DNA of 64,000 nt from Eudoraea chungangensis (GCF_029360665.1 NZ_JARDUB010000003.1:620001-684000), one strand, 5' to 3'. Shown: positions 36,852-47,467, numbered from the stretch's first letter. Translations and numbers: made by a program. Notes: a model not told the origin generated them from the sequence alone.

Positions 36852-37706
36852 TTAAAAGTTTGCCGTTACCCCAAAAGAAGGTCCGGTAAATGCCATGTCA
36901 AAATTGCCTTTCCAGTTTTTATTGTTGAATTCGGCATAATAGTTAAGATAATGATAAGCAACACTTAAACCTAGATTATCTATAATCTGAAAATTTACTC
37001 TGGGACTTATATTCCACAAACCTCCTGAAATATCTCCAATGTTAATAAACAGCCAATCTACATTGGCCATAAAAGACCATCTTTTAGACGGGGCCCATGT
37101 GTACCATGCACCAATATTTGGAAGCGGCAACAGTATGTCCACGTCTTGTCTTCGAAAGCCAACATCTTGACCATTTATTGTGGCATTCCCTTCCACAAAG
37201 GCATCAGGTCTTACCGCGTGGATTCCAAGACCTGCTCCCAGCTCATGCTTATCTCCAGTGCTAATAACTCGTCCAAAGAAGGCGCGGAATAATGAAAAGC
37301 CAAAACCAGCACTTACACCACTTCCAGCCTCAAAAGTTACGTCTTCCCAAACAACATCTTCTTCTAAAACTGCCTCTCCTCTCGCACTAACCCTAAAATA
37401 TTGCCCTGTAACGGACCATAACTTAGATTTAGAAAAACGCCATGTAAAATCCATATTAAAAGTTGTTTGCGCACCCCCTATACCAAAGGTTCTATCGAAA
37501 TCAATACCTCCTAATTCCGTAATTTCTAGATTGGCATCTACCCCTACCTCCACCTGCCTGTCTGGAACAAACAAGGCCGCCCTAGCCAAAAACCGGTCTG
37601 TCAACAACTTATTCTTGTCTTCTTGAGCAGATAGTTTTACCCCAGTCATTAGAAAACCCACTAATAGTAAGAAGGAGATACCCTTAAGGGATGTAATTTT
37701 TTTCAT
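36852..37706 (-). CDS. Outer-membrane beta-barrel protein, function unknown
   Basis: A 284-residue protein with a signal peptide ending in KLSAQE. Alternating polar/aromatic strands run throughout (TFNMDFTWRFSKSKLWSVTGQYF, WYTWAPSKRWSFMANVDWLF), and the C-terminal strand ends in Phe (FGVTANF), the beta-barrel signature. No specific family is recognised. It is transcribed away from the RND efflux operon and converges on the nucleoside hydrolase gene. Confidence 0.7.
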   Translation of the reverse strand: MKKITSLKGISFLLLVGFLMTGVKLSAQEDKNKLLTDRFLARAALFVPDRQVEVGVDANLEITELGGIDFDRTFGIGGAQTTFNMDFTWRFSKSKLWSVTGQYFRVSARGEAVLEEDVVWEDVTFEAGSGVSAGFGFSLFRAFFGRVISTGDKHELGAGLGIHAVRPDAFVEGNATINGQDVGFRRQDVDILLPLPNIGAWYTWAPSKRWSFMANVDWLFINIGDISGGLWNISPRVNFQIIDNLGLSVAYHYLNYYAEFNNKNWKGNFDMAFTGPSFGVTANF

Positions 37707-37990
37707 ATTTACATTTTTAACGCCTCGAAATAGTTTGGTATAACAGGGAGAGACATCCTGTTTATAATTCCAACCACTTTAACAGGAACCTTTCACGTTA
37801 TAAAGACCAAGATACAATAATCTATCAAATAGCAATCAACTATTAAACGCGACCACGAGAAGTATTAGAATAATTCTTTCAGGATTAAAAACCTCAACTA
37901 ATCTGTTTTATCTTATTATTTATTCCTCAATAATCATTAAATTACCCGTTTAAATTGTATTTCCAATAGTAATTTTATTAGCATATCATT

Positions 37991-39166
37991 ATGGATCAAA
38001 AATTCTTCTTCCAAATCATGGTCCTTGTAATAGGGAGTTTTATACTGACCACTTCATGCAAAGACAAAGATCCTACAACCAAACCCATTCCACCTATAAA
38101 TGTTTTAGAAGTGCTGGTAAAAGACGTGCCCTTGGAAAGAGAGTTTGTTGGCCAGGTTTACGGATTTCAGGATATCCCTATAAGAGCAAGGGTAGAAGGC
38201 TATTTAGAGGGTTTACATTTTGAAGAGGGCTACCCGGTTAAAAAAGGTCAGCTTCTTTATACTATAGATGCCCAACCTTTTGTTGAAAAGGTAGCCTCCC
38301 AAGAAAGCATGGTGGCAGAAGCACAGACTTATTTGGTCAATGCCGAAAACGAGTTGACTAGATACAAACCTTTGGCAGAAATCAACGCGGTTAGTAAGAG
38401 TGACTTGGATGCAGCACAAGCAAGCAGAGATGCAGCGGCCGCATCTCTTGAAGCAGCTAAGGCAAATTTACGTATGGCGGAAATTAATCTTAGTTATACC
38501 CGAATAGTATCTCCAATTAATGGACTTATTGGAAAGACTGAAGCCAGGAAAGGAGAATTTGTAGGCAGAGATCCTAATCCTGTGATTCTAAATATTGTAT
38601 CTGATATTAATAGAATGCGCGTGGAATTTTTTCTTACGGAGTCGGAGTATTTATCTGTTGCTCGCGACTATAACGATAGGATTGCTGAAGATGGCACGAT
38701 TAAAAGAGAAAATCCAAAAAATGAAAACAATCTCACTCTAGTACTAGCAGATGGAACGGTCTATGACGAAGAAGGAAATGTAGAATTTTTAGGCAGGGCG
38801 ATTGATGCCAATACAGGTTCCATTTTAGTTCAGGCCTCCTTCAATAATAGTAAAGGTCTACTTAGACCTGGAATGTATGCAAAAATAAGGGTGGAGTTTG
38901 AAACTGCGAAAGATGCCATCTTGGTTCCCCAAAAATGCGTAACCGAACTGCAAGGACAATATTCTGTATTTGTTGTTGAAGAAGGTAATATTCTAAAATC
39001 TAGACAAGTGTCCATAGGTAATAAAATTGAGGACCTTTGGATAATCACAGAAGGCTTAAAACCAAAAGATAAAGTAGTAATCGATGGATTGCAAAAGGTA
39101 GCATCGGGCATGGAAATTAATCCTGTAGAGACTACTTACAGTGCTGAAAAAGATATAAAAGAATAG
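37991..39166 (+). CDS. RND efflux periplasmic adaptor (membrane fusion) lipoprotein
   Basis: A 391-residue MexA/AcrA-type adaptor linking the inner-membrane pump to the outer-membrane channel. The lipoprotein signal ends at the Cys in LTTSCKDK. A lipoyl/barrel-sandwich half follows (PIRARVEGYLEGLHFEEGYPVKKGQLLYTID), then an alpha hairpin (about 100-165) and the second half LSYTRIVSPINGLIGKTEARKGEFV. It is the first gene of a three-gene operon with 4- and 1-base gaps. Confidence 0.95.
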   Translation: MDQKFFFQIMVLVIGSFILTTSCKDKDPTTKPIPPINVLEVLVKDVPLEREFVGQVYGFQDIPIRARVEGYLEGLHFEEGYPVKKGQLLYTIDAQPFVEKVASQESMVAEAQTYLVNAENELTRYKPLAEINAVSKSDLDAAQASRDAAAASLEAAKANLRMAEINLSYTRIVSPINGLIGKTEARKGEFVGRDPNPVILNIVSDINRMRVEFFLTESEYLSVARDYNDRIAEDGTIKRENPKNENNLTLVLADGTVYDEEGNVEFLGRAIDANTGSILVQASFNNSKGLLRPGMYAKIRVEFETAKDAILVPQKCVTELQGQYSVFVVEEGNILKSRQVSIGNKIEDLWIITEGLKPKDKVVIDGLQKVASGMEINPVETTYSAEKDIKE

Positions 39167-39170
39167 AAAT

Positions 39171-42100
39171 ATGGCGGACAGTTCCGGAAATTTTTTTGTG
39201 CATCGGCCTATTGTGGCCATAGTTATAGCCATAGTCATCGTAATAGTAGGTAGCGTATCCCTTTTAGGACTTCCTATTGAACAGTATCCTAATCTTACAC
39301 CACCAATTGTTCAGGTACGTGGCACGTATACAGGAGCAAATGCCATAAGTGTAGAAGAGTCTGTTGCCACACCATTGGAACAAGAAATAAATGGGGTTGA
39401 TAATATGATCTACATGAAGTCGACCAACGCCAATGATGGAACTATGGTCATTGATATTTCCTTTGATGTTGGTACGGATCCGGATATGAATACGGTTTTG
39501 GCTCAAAACAGAGTCTCCGCAGCCTCAGCCAAATTACCACAAGAAGTTACAAAATTCGGTGTTTCCACTAAAAAGTCGTTGCCGAATATAATGATGGCCA
39601 TGACCTTAACCTCTGACGGACGTTATGACCAGGAATTTTTGGGTAATTATGCCTTAATTAACATAAAAGATCAGTTATCGAGGATTAAAGGAATCGGGAG
39701 AGTAGATATAATGGGAACCTCCGATTATTCTATGAGAATTTGGGTAAAACCTGATTTACTTTCAAAAATGGGAATAACGGTTCCGGAAATTTTGAATGCC
39801 ATTAACGAACAAAATGTGATTGTTCCCGGCGGGAAGTTTGGAGCAGAACCTGCACCTCCCGGCACAGAATTTACTTATACGGTGCGCTTACCCGAACGGT
39901 TTAATTCTGCAGAAGCATTTGAGGATATTGTGGTTAGAACAAATGAAGACGGGTCTCAGGTAAAAATTAGAGATATTGCTTCAGTAAATCTAGGGGTTGA
40001 AACTTATGCTATGATACCCAGGATGAACAAAGAAACATGTGCCATAATTTCCGTATACCAGGCCCCAGGATCAAATGCTGTAGAATTAGCTCAAAATTTA
40101 ATTAGCGAAATGGACAATCTTTCGAAAAATTTTCCGGAAGGTATTAAATACGAAGTAGCTTTAGATTCTACATTACCCATAACTGCTGGTATAAAAGATA
40201 TAGTGGTTACCCTTGTTATAGCCTTACTTCTTGTGGTTTTAGTTGTGTTTATCTTTATTCAGGATTGGCGTGCCACCCTTATTCCTACCTTAGCGATTCC
40301 TGTCTCCTTGATTGGAGCTTTTATATTTTTTCCAATTTTAGGATTTACTATAAATGTACTTTCCTTACTTGGACTGGTCCTTGCAATAGGAATCGTGGTA
40401 GATGATGCTATTGTTGTGGTTGAGGCAGTGCAGGTAAATATTGCCAAAGGTATGGGTTCAAAGGAAGCTACTTTAGACGCAATGCGAAAAGTTTCCGCAC
40501 CGGTTATTGCTACCACCCTTGTACTGGTTGCCGTTTTTATCCCAGTGGCGGGAATGGCGGGAATTACTGGCTTACTATATCAACAATTTGCGATAACAAT
40601 TGTAGTATCCGTTTTGGTATCTTCAGTCAACGCATTAACCTTAAGCCCTGCTCTTTCTTCCTTGTTGCTAAAAGAGCCTAAACCATATAAAGGCTTACTT
40701 GGAAAATTCTTTGGAAAATTCAACCAGGGAATGGATAAATCTACTGAGGCTTATATGAGTTTTACAAATATAGTAACACGAAAACTAAAGAGGGGAGTTG
40801 TGTTTATTGTCCTAATGACGATAGGAGCAGGAATATTTGGCAGTTTGGTCCCCGGCGGATTTATTCCGGAAGAGGATATGGGATATTTTTTTGTTAATAT
40901 CCAGCTTCCCAATGCCGCATCTATTCAACGAACAGATGCCATTGCCAAGGCGGCTGAAGAAATAGTCTTAGACAATCCAGACATTGAATACCTAACTACG
41001 GTAGTTGGTTATAGTATCCTAGCAGGATCTGCCGTTCCGAATAACGGACTAATGTTCGTAACCTTAAGCGAATGGGGAGAAAGAGAGCGAACAGCCAGAG
41101 AAGTAATCGCAGAACTAAACAAAACATTTGCCCAGAAATTGGAAGGGGCCCAAATTTTTGCATTTGGACCACCCGCCTTACCCGGGCTCGGTAATGGTTC
41201 CGGATTTAGTCTTATGGTTCAAGACCGTGGTGGTAACACCGCGAATTATCTTGGTGAAAATACCATGAAGTTTATTCAAGCTGCAAACCAACGCCCGGAA
41301 GTGGGAGCTGCATTTACCACTTTTCAGGCAAACGTACCTCAGCGATATTTGGATATCGACAAAGAAAAAGCTTTAAAATTAGGGGTATCCCTAAATGATC
41401 TATATACTACGATCGGAGCGTTTATGGGTGGAGCCTATGTAAATAATTTCACCCGTTTTGGTCGTTTATATAAAACCTATATACAGGCAGAACCAGAGTA
41501 CAGGGTAAATGAAGAGCAGATAAATAATTTCTTTGTGAAGAACAATCAGGGCAATATGGTCCCTCTAAGGACCATTGCAACCGTAAAACCAATTTCTGGT
41601 CCGGACTACACCACTCGATTTAATCTATATAGATCTGTAGAGGTAACTGGCAGTCCTGCACCCGGTTATACCTCTGCAGAAGTAATGACAGCTTTAGAAG
41701 AAGTAGGTGATGAAGTACTTCCTCCCGATATGACTTATGCCTGGAATGCCATGTCGTACCAAGAGAAACAAGCCTCGGGCTCCTTAATGATTATCCTTAC
41801 TTTTTCCTTAGTATTTGTTTTCTTAATCCTAGCGGCCCAATATGAAAGTTGGTCTTTACCTTTCTCCATTTTAATGGGAACTCCATTCGCCATATTTGGT
41901 GCTTTAATTTTTCTTTGGATAGCCAGAATATTCAGTCCTACTTTTGAAAACAATATTTTTGCTCAGGTATCTTTTGTTATGCTTATAGGAATGGCGGCAA
42001 AGAATGCCATTTTGATTGTCGAATTTGCAAATGATGAATTTAAAAAAGGAGCAAGTCTTTATGAGGCGGCCTTAGAGGCTGCGAAGTCTAGATTTAGACC

Positions 42101-42335
42101 AATACTAATGACTGCTTTTTCATTTATTCTAGGTGTCTTCCCTTTGGTAATTGCATCCGGTTCTGGTGCTGAAGCGCGGAAAGTTATGGGGATGGCTCTA
42201 TTAGGAGGAATGACTTTGGCCACTCTCTTAGGAGTGTTTTTCTATCCCATGTTATATATCCTTGTTGGCAAGATTTCGGGATACGAAAAAAAGAGAGAAA
42301 AAGCAGTAGCATTATTAAAAGAAACATCAAAATAA
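39171..42335 (+). CDS. RND efflux pump inner-membrane permease (HAE1 family)
   Basis: A 1054-residue proton-driven AcrB/MexB-like exporter with 12 membrane segments and two large periplasmic loops. The start is FFVHRPIVAIVIAIVIVIVG and the TM4 proton-relay motif is GIVVDDAIVVVEAV (Asp pair near 410). Its mate in the second half is around GMAAKNAILIVEFAND. Substrates are likely hydrophobic drugs, dyes or detergents, not determinable from sequence. Confidence 0.96.
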   Translation: MADSSGNFFVHRPIVAIVIAIVIVIVGSVSLLGLPIEQYPNLTPPIVQVRGTYTGANAISVEESVATPLEQEINGVDNMIYMKSTNANDGTMVIDISFDVGTDPDMNTVLAQNRVSAASAKLPQEVTKFGVSTKKSLPNIMMAMTLTSDGRYDQEFLGNYALINIKDQLSRIKGIGRVDIMGTSDYSMRIWVKPDLLSKMGITVPEILNAINEQNVIVPGGKFGAEPAPPGTEFTYTVRLPERFNSAEAFEDIVVRTNEDGSQVKIRDIASVNLGVETYAMIPRMNKETCAIISVYQAPGSNAVELAQNLISEMDNLSKNFPEGIKYEVALDSTLPITAGIKDIVVTLVIALLLVVLVVFIFIQDWRATLIPTLAIPVSLIGAFIFFPILGFTINVLSLLGLVLAIGIVVDDAIVVVEAVQVNIAKGMGSKEATLDAMRKVSAPVIATTLVLVAVFIPVAGMAGITGLLYQQFAITIVVSVLVSSVNALTLSPALSSLLLKEPKPYKGLLGKFFGKFNQGMDKSTEAYMSFTNIVTRKLKRGVVFIVLMTIGAGIFGSLVPGGFIPEEDMGYFFVNIQLPNAASIQRTDAIAKAAEEIVLDNPDIEYLTTVVGYSILAGSAVPNNGLMFVTLSEWGERERTAREVIAELNKTFAQKLEGAQIFAFGPPALPGLGNGSGFSLMVQDRGGNTANYLGENTMKFIQAANQRPEVGAAFTTFQANVPQRYLDIDKEKALKLGVSLNDLYTTIGAFMGGAYVNNFTRFGRLYKTYIQAEPEYRVNEEQINNFFVKNNQGNMVPLRTIATVKPISGPDYTTRFNLYRSVEVTGSPAPGYTSAEVMTALEEVGDEVLPPDMTYAWNAMSYQEKQASGSLMIILTFSLVFVFLILAAQYESWSLPFSILMGTPFAIFGALIFLWIARIFSPTFENNIFAQVSFVMLIGMAAKNAILIVEFANDEFKKGASLYEAALEAAKSRFRPILMTAFSFILGVFPLVIASGSGAEARKVMGMALLGGMTLATLLGVFFYPMLYILVGKISGYEKKREKAVALLKETSK

Positions 42336-42336
42336 A

Positions 42337-43794
42337 ATGAAAAAAATTCAAGGCTTAACATGGAAGACTTGTATTATCCTATTAGCGATAGGCAGTCTCA
42401 TTTTATTTGATAGCTGCAAGGTAGGTCCAAGTTTTAAAACCCAACGTACAGAAATCGATTCTACAGCAGTTTATCGATATGATAGTATCCAATTAGCTAT
42501 GACCGATTCTGTGCTAAACATAAGTTGGTGGGAGCTTTTTGACGATCCCGTATTAGCAGATTTAATCGAAATCGGGTTGGTAGAAAACAAAGATGCCCTA
42601 ATCGCTTCTTCAAGAATAGAACAAGCCATGGCCCAATTAGGTTTCACAAAAGCCGATATGGGACCTAAGATAGAATACAATCTTGGTGCTCAAAGGGGCA
42701 ATGTCATAGGAGGGGCCCCAACCCAAGGGTTTAGTGCTTCAAATTTGTTCACTGGATTTGGTTCCTTAAGCTGGGAATTAGACTTTTGGGGTAAATTTAG
42801 ACGGGCAAATGAAGCAGCCAGAGCTGAACTTCTAGCCACTGAACATGGACAACGAACGGTCCAAATTGCGTTAATTTCGGCAATTGCATCTACATATTAT
42901 GAACTACTAGATTTTAAATGGAGGGAATTTATCTCGAGAAAGACCTTAGATTTAAGACAAGCTTCCCTAGACATTATTCAAGCCCGCTATAATAGCGGAA
43001 TTGTTGCCGAAATAGATTTAAATCAGGCACAAATTCAGAGAGCCATTGCAGCCTCAGCGGTGCCTAGATTTCAACGATCTGTGGCGCAAACGGAAAATGC
43101 GTTGGGAATTTTATTGGGCAGGAGTCCTGGCCCTATAACTACTGGAGCAGAATTAAATGATCAAAACCTTCCCCCAGATATTCCTGTTGGCCTTCCCTCG
43201 ATGTTAATGGAAAGACGTCCGGATATTTTAGAAGCTGAAGCCCTTCTGCACGCACAAAACGCACGAATTGGAATCGCAGTGGCACAACGTTTTCCGTCTA
43301 TAAGTCTTACAGGGCTTTTGGGTGTGGCGAGCAATGATATTTCGAATTTAACCGCTAATCCAGCCGCATTTGCTATTGGTGGCAGTTTGTTGGGACCATT
43401 ATTCGAATTTGGAAAAAATAAGAAGCGAGTTGAAATTGAAAGAAAAATAACAGAACAATTCCTCTATGAATATGAACGAACCGTTATTGTCGCTTTCCAA
43501 GAAGTAGAAGATGCTTTAGTGGCTATTAGTACCCTAAAGGAAGAAAGACAGGCTAGGATGAACCATGTTCTTGCCGCGCAAAATGCACAATACTTATCTG
43601 GAGAACGATACGATAAAGGCGTAACCAGTTTTTTAGAATTAATAGAAAGTCAACGGCAGGCTTTTGAAGCGGAATTAAGCCTTTCTGAAACCACCCAAAA
43701 ACTATTTAATTCCTATGTAAACCTATATAAAGCCCTTGGTGGGGGTTGGCTGTCTCAAGAGGAAATGAATGCTGCAATGAATGAGGATGAATAA
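42337..43794 (+). CDS. TolC-like outer-membrane efflux lipoprotein (NodT family)
   Basis: A 485-residue outer-membrane channel of the RND system. The lipobox ends at the Cys in LFDSCKVGPSF. Two OEP repeats of alpha-helical hairpins follow, with family motifs such as WWELFDDPVL, SWELDFWGKFRRANEAARAELL and LMERRPDILEAEALLHAQNARIGIA. It is the last gene of the operon, followed by a hairpin terminator. Confidence 0.95.
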   Translation: MKKIQGLTWKTCIILLAIGSLILFDSCKVGPSFKTQRTEIDSTAVYRYDSIQLAMTDSVLNISWWELFDDPVLADLIEIGLVENKDALIASSRIEQAMAQLGFTKADMGPKIEYNLGAQRGNVIGGAPTQGFSASNLFTGFGSLSWELDFWGKFRRANEAARAELLATEHGQRTVQIALISAIASTYYELLDFKWREFISRKTLDLRQASLDIIQARYNSGIVAEIDLNQAQIQRAIAASAVPRFQRSVAQTENALGILLGRSPGPITTGAELNDQNLPPDIPVGLPSMLMERRPDILEAEALLHAQNARIGIAVAQRFPSISLTGLLGVASNDISNLTANPAAFAIGGSLLGPLFEFGKNKKRVEIERKITEQFLYEYERTVIVAFQEVEDALVAISTLKEERQARMNHVLAAQNAQYLSGERYDKGVTSFLELIESQRQAFEAELSLSETTQKLFNSYVNLYKALGGGWLSQEEMNAAMNEDE

Positions 43795-43841
43795 TCCTTT
43801 TTCTCTCACCTCCATTAGAAGTTTTTTAAAAAGGGTTTAGT

Positions 43842-43861
43842 CTGCCTAGTTAGGCAGTTTT
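43842..43861 (+). terminator. Terminator after RND operon
   Basis: The inverted repeat CTGCCTA-GT-TAGGCAG followed by TTTT lies about 48 bases beyond the last stop. Confidence 0.6.
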
Positions 43862-44010
43862 ACAATATACCTTCAAATTCTAAGCCAATTGTTTTTAGGT
43901 CTACTTGTCTTATCTAAGAAGCATAATTAAGTCCCATTTTTCGAACCCTAAGCCTAGTTTTTTCCATTAATTATTTTGTAACTTCTTACCATATTCTAAA
44001 TCCATTCTCG

Positions 44011-46011
44011 ATGATCAGGCCAATTTTGAAACTCCTATCCTATTTTATCTTTTTCTTATTTTTTTCCTCTACCATTTATGCACAAGGCAAAGAGAGGGAA
44101 ATTATTTGGTCTGATTACCCTTATCCCATCTCAGAAGAATCCAAAGAGCGCCTACAATTTGGCCATATAGTTGTTCCTGAAACACGAAATTCTGAGAATC
44201 CTCGAAAACTTAAAATTGCCTTTTGTATAATAAAAGGGAACCATAAAAATGAATTAGATAATCCCATTATCTTTCTGCCCGGTGGCCCTGGTGGCGGTAT
44301 GACTCAGGCGGCTGCCTATTATACTTCTCCAACAGACCAGTGGAAAGAACGACTTAAATTTACGGATATCGTTTTTTTCGACCCTCGTGGCTGTGGCAAA
44401 TCCGAACCAGATCTTTGTCCAGCTATGGATAATCCTGAAATCCAATATATGGGGCTTATGGGGAAGACGGAGGAGGAAATAAACCAGGAGGTTGTGAGAA
44501 TTCTCCAGCAATGTTCTGATTCGTTATCGAAAGAAAATGTAGATACAAATGCATATGGATCAGACGAGGTAGCACGGGATATAGAAGATCTTAGAATTAG
44601 TTTGGGTGTAAGACAATGGAATATTCAAGCAGCCTCTTACGGTACAAGATATGGACAGGGATTGATTAGAAATTTTCCGGAAACAGTTAGAAGCGCTCTT
44701 TTTAGTGGTTTAGTACCTACGGTAAGAAACTATAAAGACGACGCCCTAAGATCTTTCTCTAGCTCCTTTCAATTAATCCTAAAGGATTGTAAGGAAGATC
44801 CAAATTGTAATAGCAAATACCCAAATCTGGAAAACCAATTATTTGAGGGCTTGGAATATTACAATAAAAATCCATTGGTAATCGCCCCAGAGGAACAAAA
44901 ACTAGTTAAAAGCAACAATATTATAATAAATGGCGAAGTAATTGCGCAGGGGATTTTTCAGTTATCCTACGGACCTGAAGGGATAGAAATAATCCCCAAA
45001 GTAATCCGGGCAGTAGCAGAGAAAAAAGATTGGGTAATTAAGAATTTTGTTAATTCCATTGGGGATATGTTCTCCGGTAATAGTGATATGTATTTGTTCA
45101 TTAACGCTAATGACAATCCGGAATACGGTGAAAAGATGGATATGACTGGCTATGATAATTTCACAAAAAAACTAGCACCTTATTTCTATTCTCCTATACC
45201 CCTTTCGGAACGAGAACAGGCCCTATATTTAGATATAGAACAGGACAGCCTTCAGGAAATTCCCATTGCCTCAGATATCCCTGTTATTCTACAAACAGGT
45301 GTCTATGATCCAATAACGCCCCCCGGAAATACCTTTATTACGGCAGCATATCTTACAAATTCTATTACACTAAGCTTTCCTGGCCAGAGTCATTGGGCCA
45401 GACCTAATCCCTGTTTCAGTAAGTTAATTACCGAATTTTACAGAACTGGAAAAATCCCAGCAGACGCTGAGGCCTGTCTAGGGGAGGCTATACCCATTCA
45501 GTTTGTTACCAATATAGTATACAATAAAGGAATTGCTGAAATAGGCAGTAAACTGCTAATGGAGAAAGGAAATCAGATTTACATTCCACTAGGAATCAGC
45601 TTAGTCCTAGTACTCATTGGATTTGTTGGCATTCCATTCTATGGCCTTATTAATTGGTTAAAGCGCAGAAAGAAAAAAGAGTTGGCGAAGGAAAAGCAAC
45701 CTTGGTTCATATGGTTAATGACTGCAATGATTGTAACTTTTGGCATCCTCTTTTATCTGGCCATAACAGGCAGTATAGATAGAAATCCTTATATCCTTGG
45801 CTTTGGTATACTATCGAACTGGAATTGGATTTTTTGGCTTGTGTATATAATCCTGGGATTCTTAGTATATACTTTCTTTAAAAGCAGGTCAGCACCCGAA
45901 AGAAACACAACTAAATTCAGTAAATCCCTAGCCTATATCAGTTGGGGTGGGAGCTTAATTTTTGTCTGTTTATTGTTTTATTGGAATCTTCTTTGGCCCT
46001 TATCAAGCTAA
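44011..46011 (+). CDS. S33-type alpha/beta hydrolase with C-terminal membrane domain
   Basis: A 666-residue exported hydrolase. A signal peptide ends at STIYAQ, followed by PIIFLPGGPGGGM, the nucleophile elbow AASYGTRYGQG (serine near residue 209) and late triad parts VYDPITPP and GQSHWARPNPC. This is the TAP/proline iminopeptidase pattern. Unusually, about 130 C-terminal residues form four membrane helices with basic loops, which would anchor the enzyme in the inner membrane. The peptide or ester substrate is unknown. Confidence 0.85.
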   Translation: MIRPILKLLSYFIFFLFFSSTIYAQGKEREIIWSDYPYPISEESKERLQFGHIVVPETRNSENPRKLKIAFCIIKGNHKNELDNPIIFLPGGPGGGMTQAAAYYTSPTDQWKERLKFTDIVFFDPRGCGKSEPDLCPAMDNPEIQYMGLMGKTEEEINQEVVRILQQCSDSLSKENVDTNAYGSDEVARDIEDLRISLGVRQWNIQAASYGTRYGQGLIRNFPETVRSALFSGLVPTVRNYKDDALRSFSSSFQLILKDCKEDPNCNSKYPNLENQLFEGLEYYNKNPLVIAPEEQKLVKSNNIIINGEVIAQGIFQLSYGPEGIEIIPKVIRAVAEKKDWVIKNFVNSIGDMFSGNSDMYLFINANDNPEYGEKMDMTGYDNFTKKLAPYFYSPIPLSEREQALYLDIEQDSLQEIPIASDIPVILQTGVYDPITPPGNTFITAAYLTNSITLSFPGQSHWARPNPCFSKLITEFYRTGKIPADAEACLGEAIPIQFVTNIVYNKGIAEIGSKLLMEKGNQIYIPLGISLVLVLIGFVGIPFYGLINWLKRRKKKELAKEKQPWFIWLMTAMIVTFGILFYLAITGSIDRNPYILGFGILSNWNWIFWLVYIILGFLVYTFFKSRSAPERNTTKFSKSLAYISWGGSLIFVCLLFYWNLLWPLSS

Positions 46012-46149
46012 TTCAAAGTACTGTCAATTCGGTTCAATTTTTACTTGCGCACAACCTTCTTGAAGATAGCTCGTAGCATGTAAACTAGCAATTAGTTTAG
46101 GATTAAGTATAAGCCAGGTTTTTAAATATTACTGTTTATCTTTTTTATA

Positions 46150-46185
46150 AGGAAATCGCTAAATTTTTAAATTTGACGATTTCCT
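46150..46185. repeat. Inverted repeat at left edge of accessory region
   Basis: AGGAAATCG and CGATTTCCT form a 9-bp stem around an AAATTT-rich centre. Part of it (TTTTTAAATTTGACGATTT, then AATACAC) is repeated directly at 47441-47467, on the other side of the Ntn-hydrolase gene. Confidence 0.6.
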
Positions 46186-46245
46186 AATACACCTCTACTT
46201 TTATCAAGCAACTAATTAGCTATATACGCTATTGATTACAGTGAT

Positions 46246-47424
46246 TTAATTGGCATTCTGTTCTCGATTTTCCTGTGATTTTACAATCATTTCAATGGCG
46301 TATTTATTCTGTGGGTTCAAGGAAAGTGACTTTGAGTAGCTAATGATAGCATTATTCCATTCTTTGTTTACAAAATACGCTTCACCCAAACTGTCGTACA
46401 AATTCGCATTATTGGGCATTAACTCTAAACCATATTTAAAGACTTTGATTGCTCCTTTTGGGTTTTTGATTTGTGTTAGCCATTCGTAGCCCAACTCGTT
46501 AATAATATTATCAAAACCTTGATTTAAGAATTCTTGTTCAGTAATTACATTATCACCAAGTAATTCCTCTAAAAGCAAAGTAGGGTGTTCAGGATTATTA
46601 TACTTCTTATAATGCTTAACCCCTTTAGAGTTTTCAGGAAATAGGTCAGCTATCATTACTCGGTGACCACCTTTTCGTAATTCCTTCTTTAAATCCAATT
46701 CAATATAGCTAGCAAAATCTTGAAATAAATGCACACGAATTGTAAGCTCTTTTAAATCATAGACTGTTGTATACTGGGTTGGTGCAATTCTAAATTGTGC
46801 AAAATTTGACATTGCCTCTGAACAATAGTCCAAAGTCTGTGTTTGTTTTGTGCTCTCTATAAAACTTTGTCCTTTCCTAAAATAGGGTAAACTAACATCA
46901 TCTATTGATTGAATTTGTGAATAATAAAAGTTGGAAAAGGTTTTTTCGTTTTCGTCACCAACAAACATCTTATCTCCTTCAACAATAAGATATGTACCCG
47001 ATTCATCTACAAACACAAGTTGTCCATTCTGCAAGGAACTTAGATTAATAGTGCTTAAATAGGACTGTACCTCTTCCACATTTATCTTTGTTTGCATTAC
47101 CTTTTTCAAAGCTTCTTGTATAGGAACTTCTATCTTACCTTCTGAATTTTTTATTTCTAAATAAGGTTCCCAAAATCCGTCAAAAACTAATCCTTTTTCG
47201 TTAATTGCTCCTTGAGCAAAGTTGTTAAGTAATCCCATATACATTACACCAAAACTGTTTGCATCGCCTTTTTCAAACCAAAACTGACTATTTGGGCTAA
47301 TATAATCTTCATTATTACCAACAATTGTTTTTCCGTTCTTAGTCAGTTTATACATACTGCACGCGAAACTTAACTTGGAGAAGAGTAAGGCCATTGTTAA
47401 GAAGATAGTCAGCAAACATTTCAT
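46246..47424 (-). CDS. Ntn-type amide hydrolase with C-terminal TPRs
   Basis: A 392-residue exported protein. The signal peptide ends at SFACSMYK, which would expose an N-terminal Cys, the nucleophile of Ntn hydrolases of the choloylglycine/acyltransferase type. The following KNGKTIVGNNEDY motif fits that family. The last 80 residues contain TPR units (PNNANLYDSLGEAYFVNKEW, YSKSLSLNPQNKYAI). It could cleave linear amides such as N-acyl amino acids or carcinine-like compounds (inference). Direct repeats flank it. Confidence 0.75.
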   Translation of the reverse strand: MKCLLTIFLTMALLFSKLSFACSMYKLTKNGKTIVGNNEDYISPNSQFWFEKGDANSFGVMYMGLLNNFAQGAINEKGLVFDGFWEPYLEIKNSEGKIEVPIQEALKKVMQTKINVEEVQSYLSTINLSSLQNGQLVFVDESGTYLIVEGDKMFVGDENEKTFSNFYYSQIQSIDDVSLPYFRKGQSFIESTKQTQTLDYCSEAMSNFAQFRIAPTQYTTVYDLKELTIRVHLFQDFASYIELDLKKELRKGGHRVMIADLFPENSKGVKHYKKYNNPEHPTLLLEELLGDNVITEQEFLNQGFDNIINELGYEWLTQIKNPKGAIKVFKYGLELMPNNANLYDSLGEAYFVNKEWNNAIISYSKSLSLNPQNKYAIEMIVKSQENREQNAN

Positions 47425-47440
47425 TGATTTAATTTTTGAT

Positions 47441-47467
47441 AATTTTTAATTTGACGATTTAATACAC
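47441..47467. repeat. Direct repeat of 46161-46192
   Basis: AATTTTTAATTTGACGATTT plus AATACAC matches the left copy with a 3-base gap and one single-base difference. The pair brackets one gene. Confidence 0.6.

Noticed and set aside
37180-37626. 148-codon plus-strand open frame
   Set aside because: Lies wholly antisense to the signal-peptide-bearing beta-barrel gene at 36852-37706; low-complexity Ser/Pro/Lys translation typical of a shadow frame.
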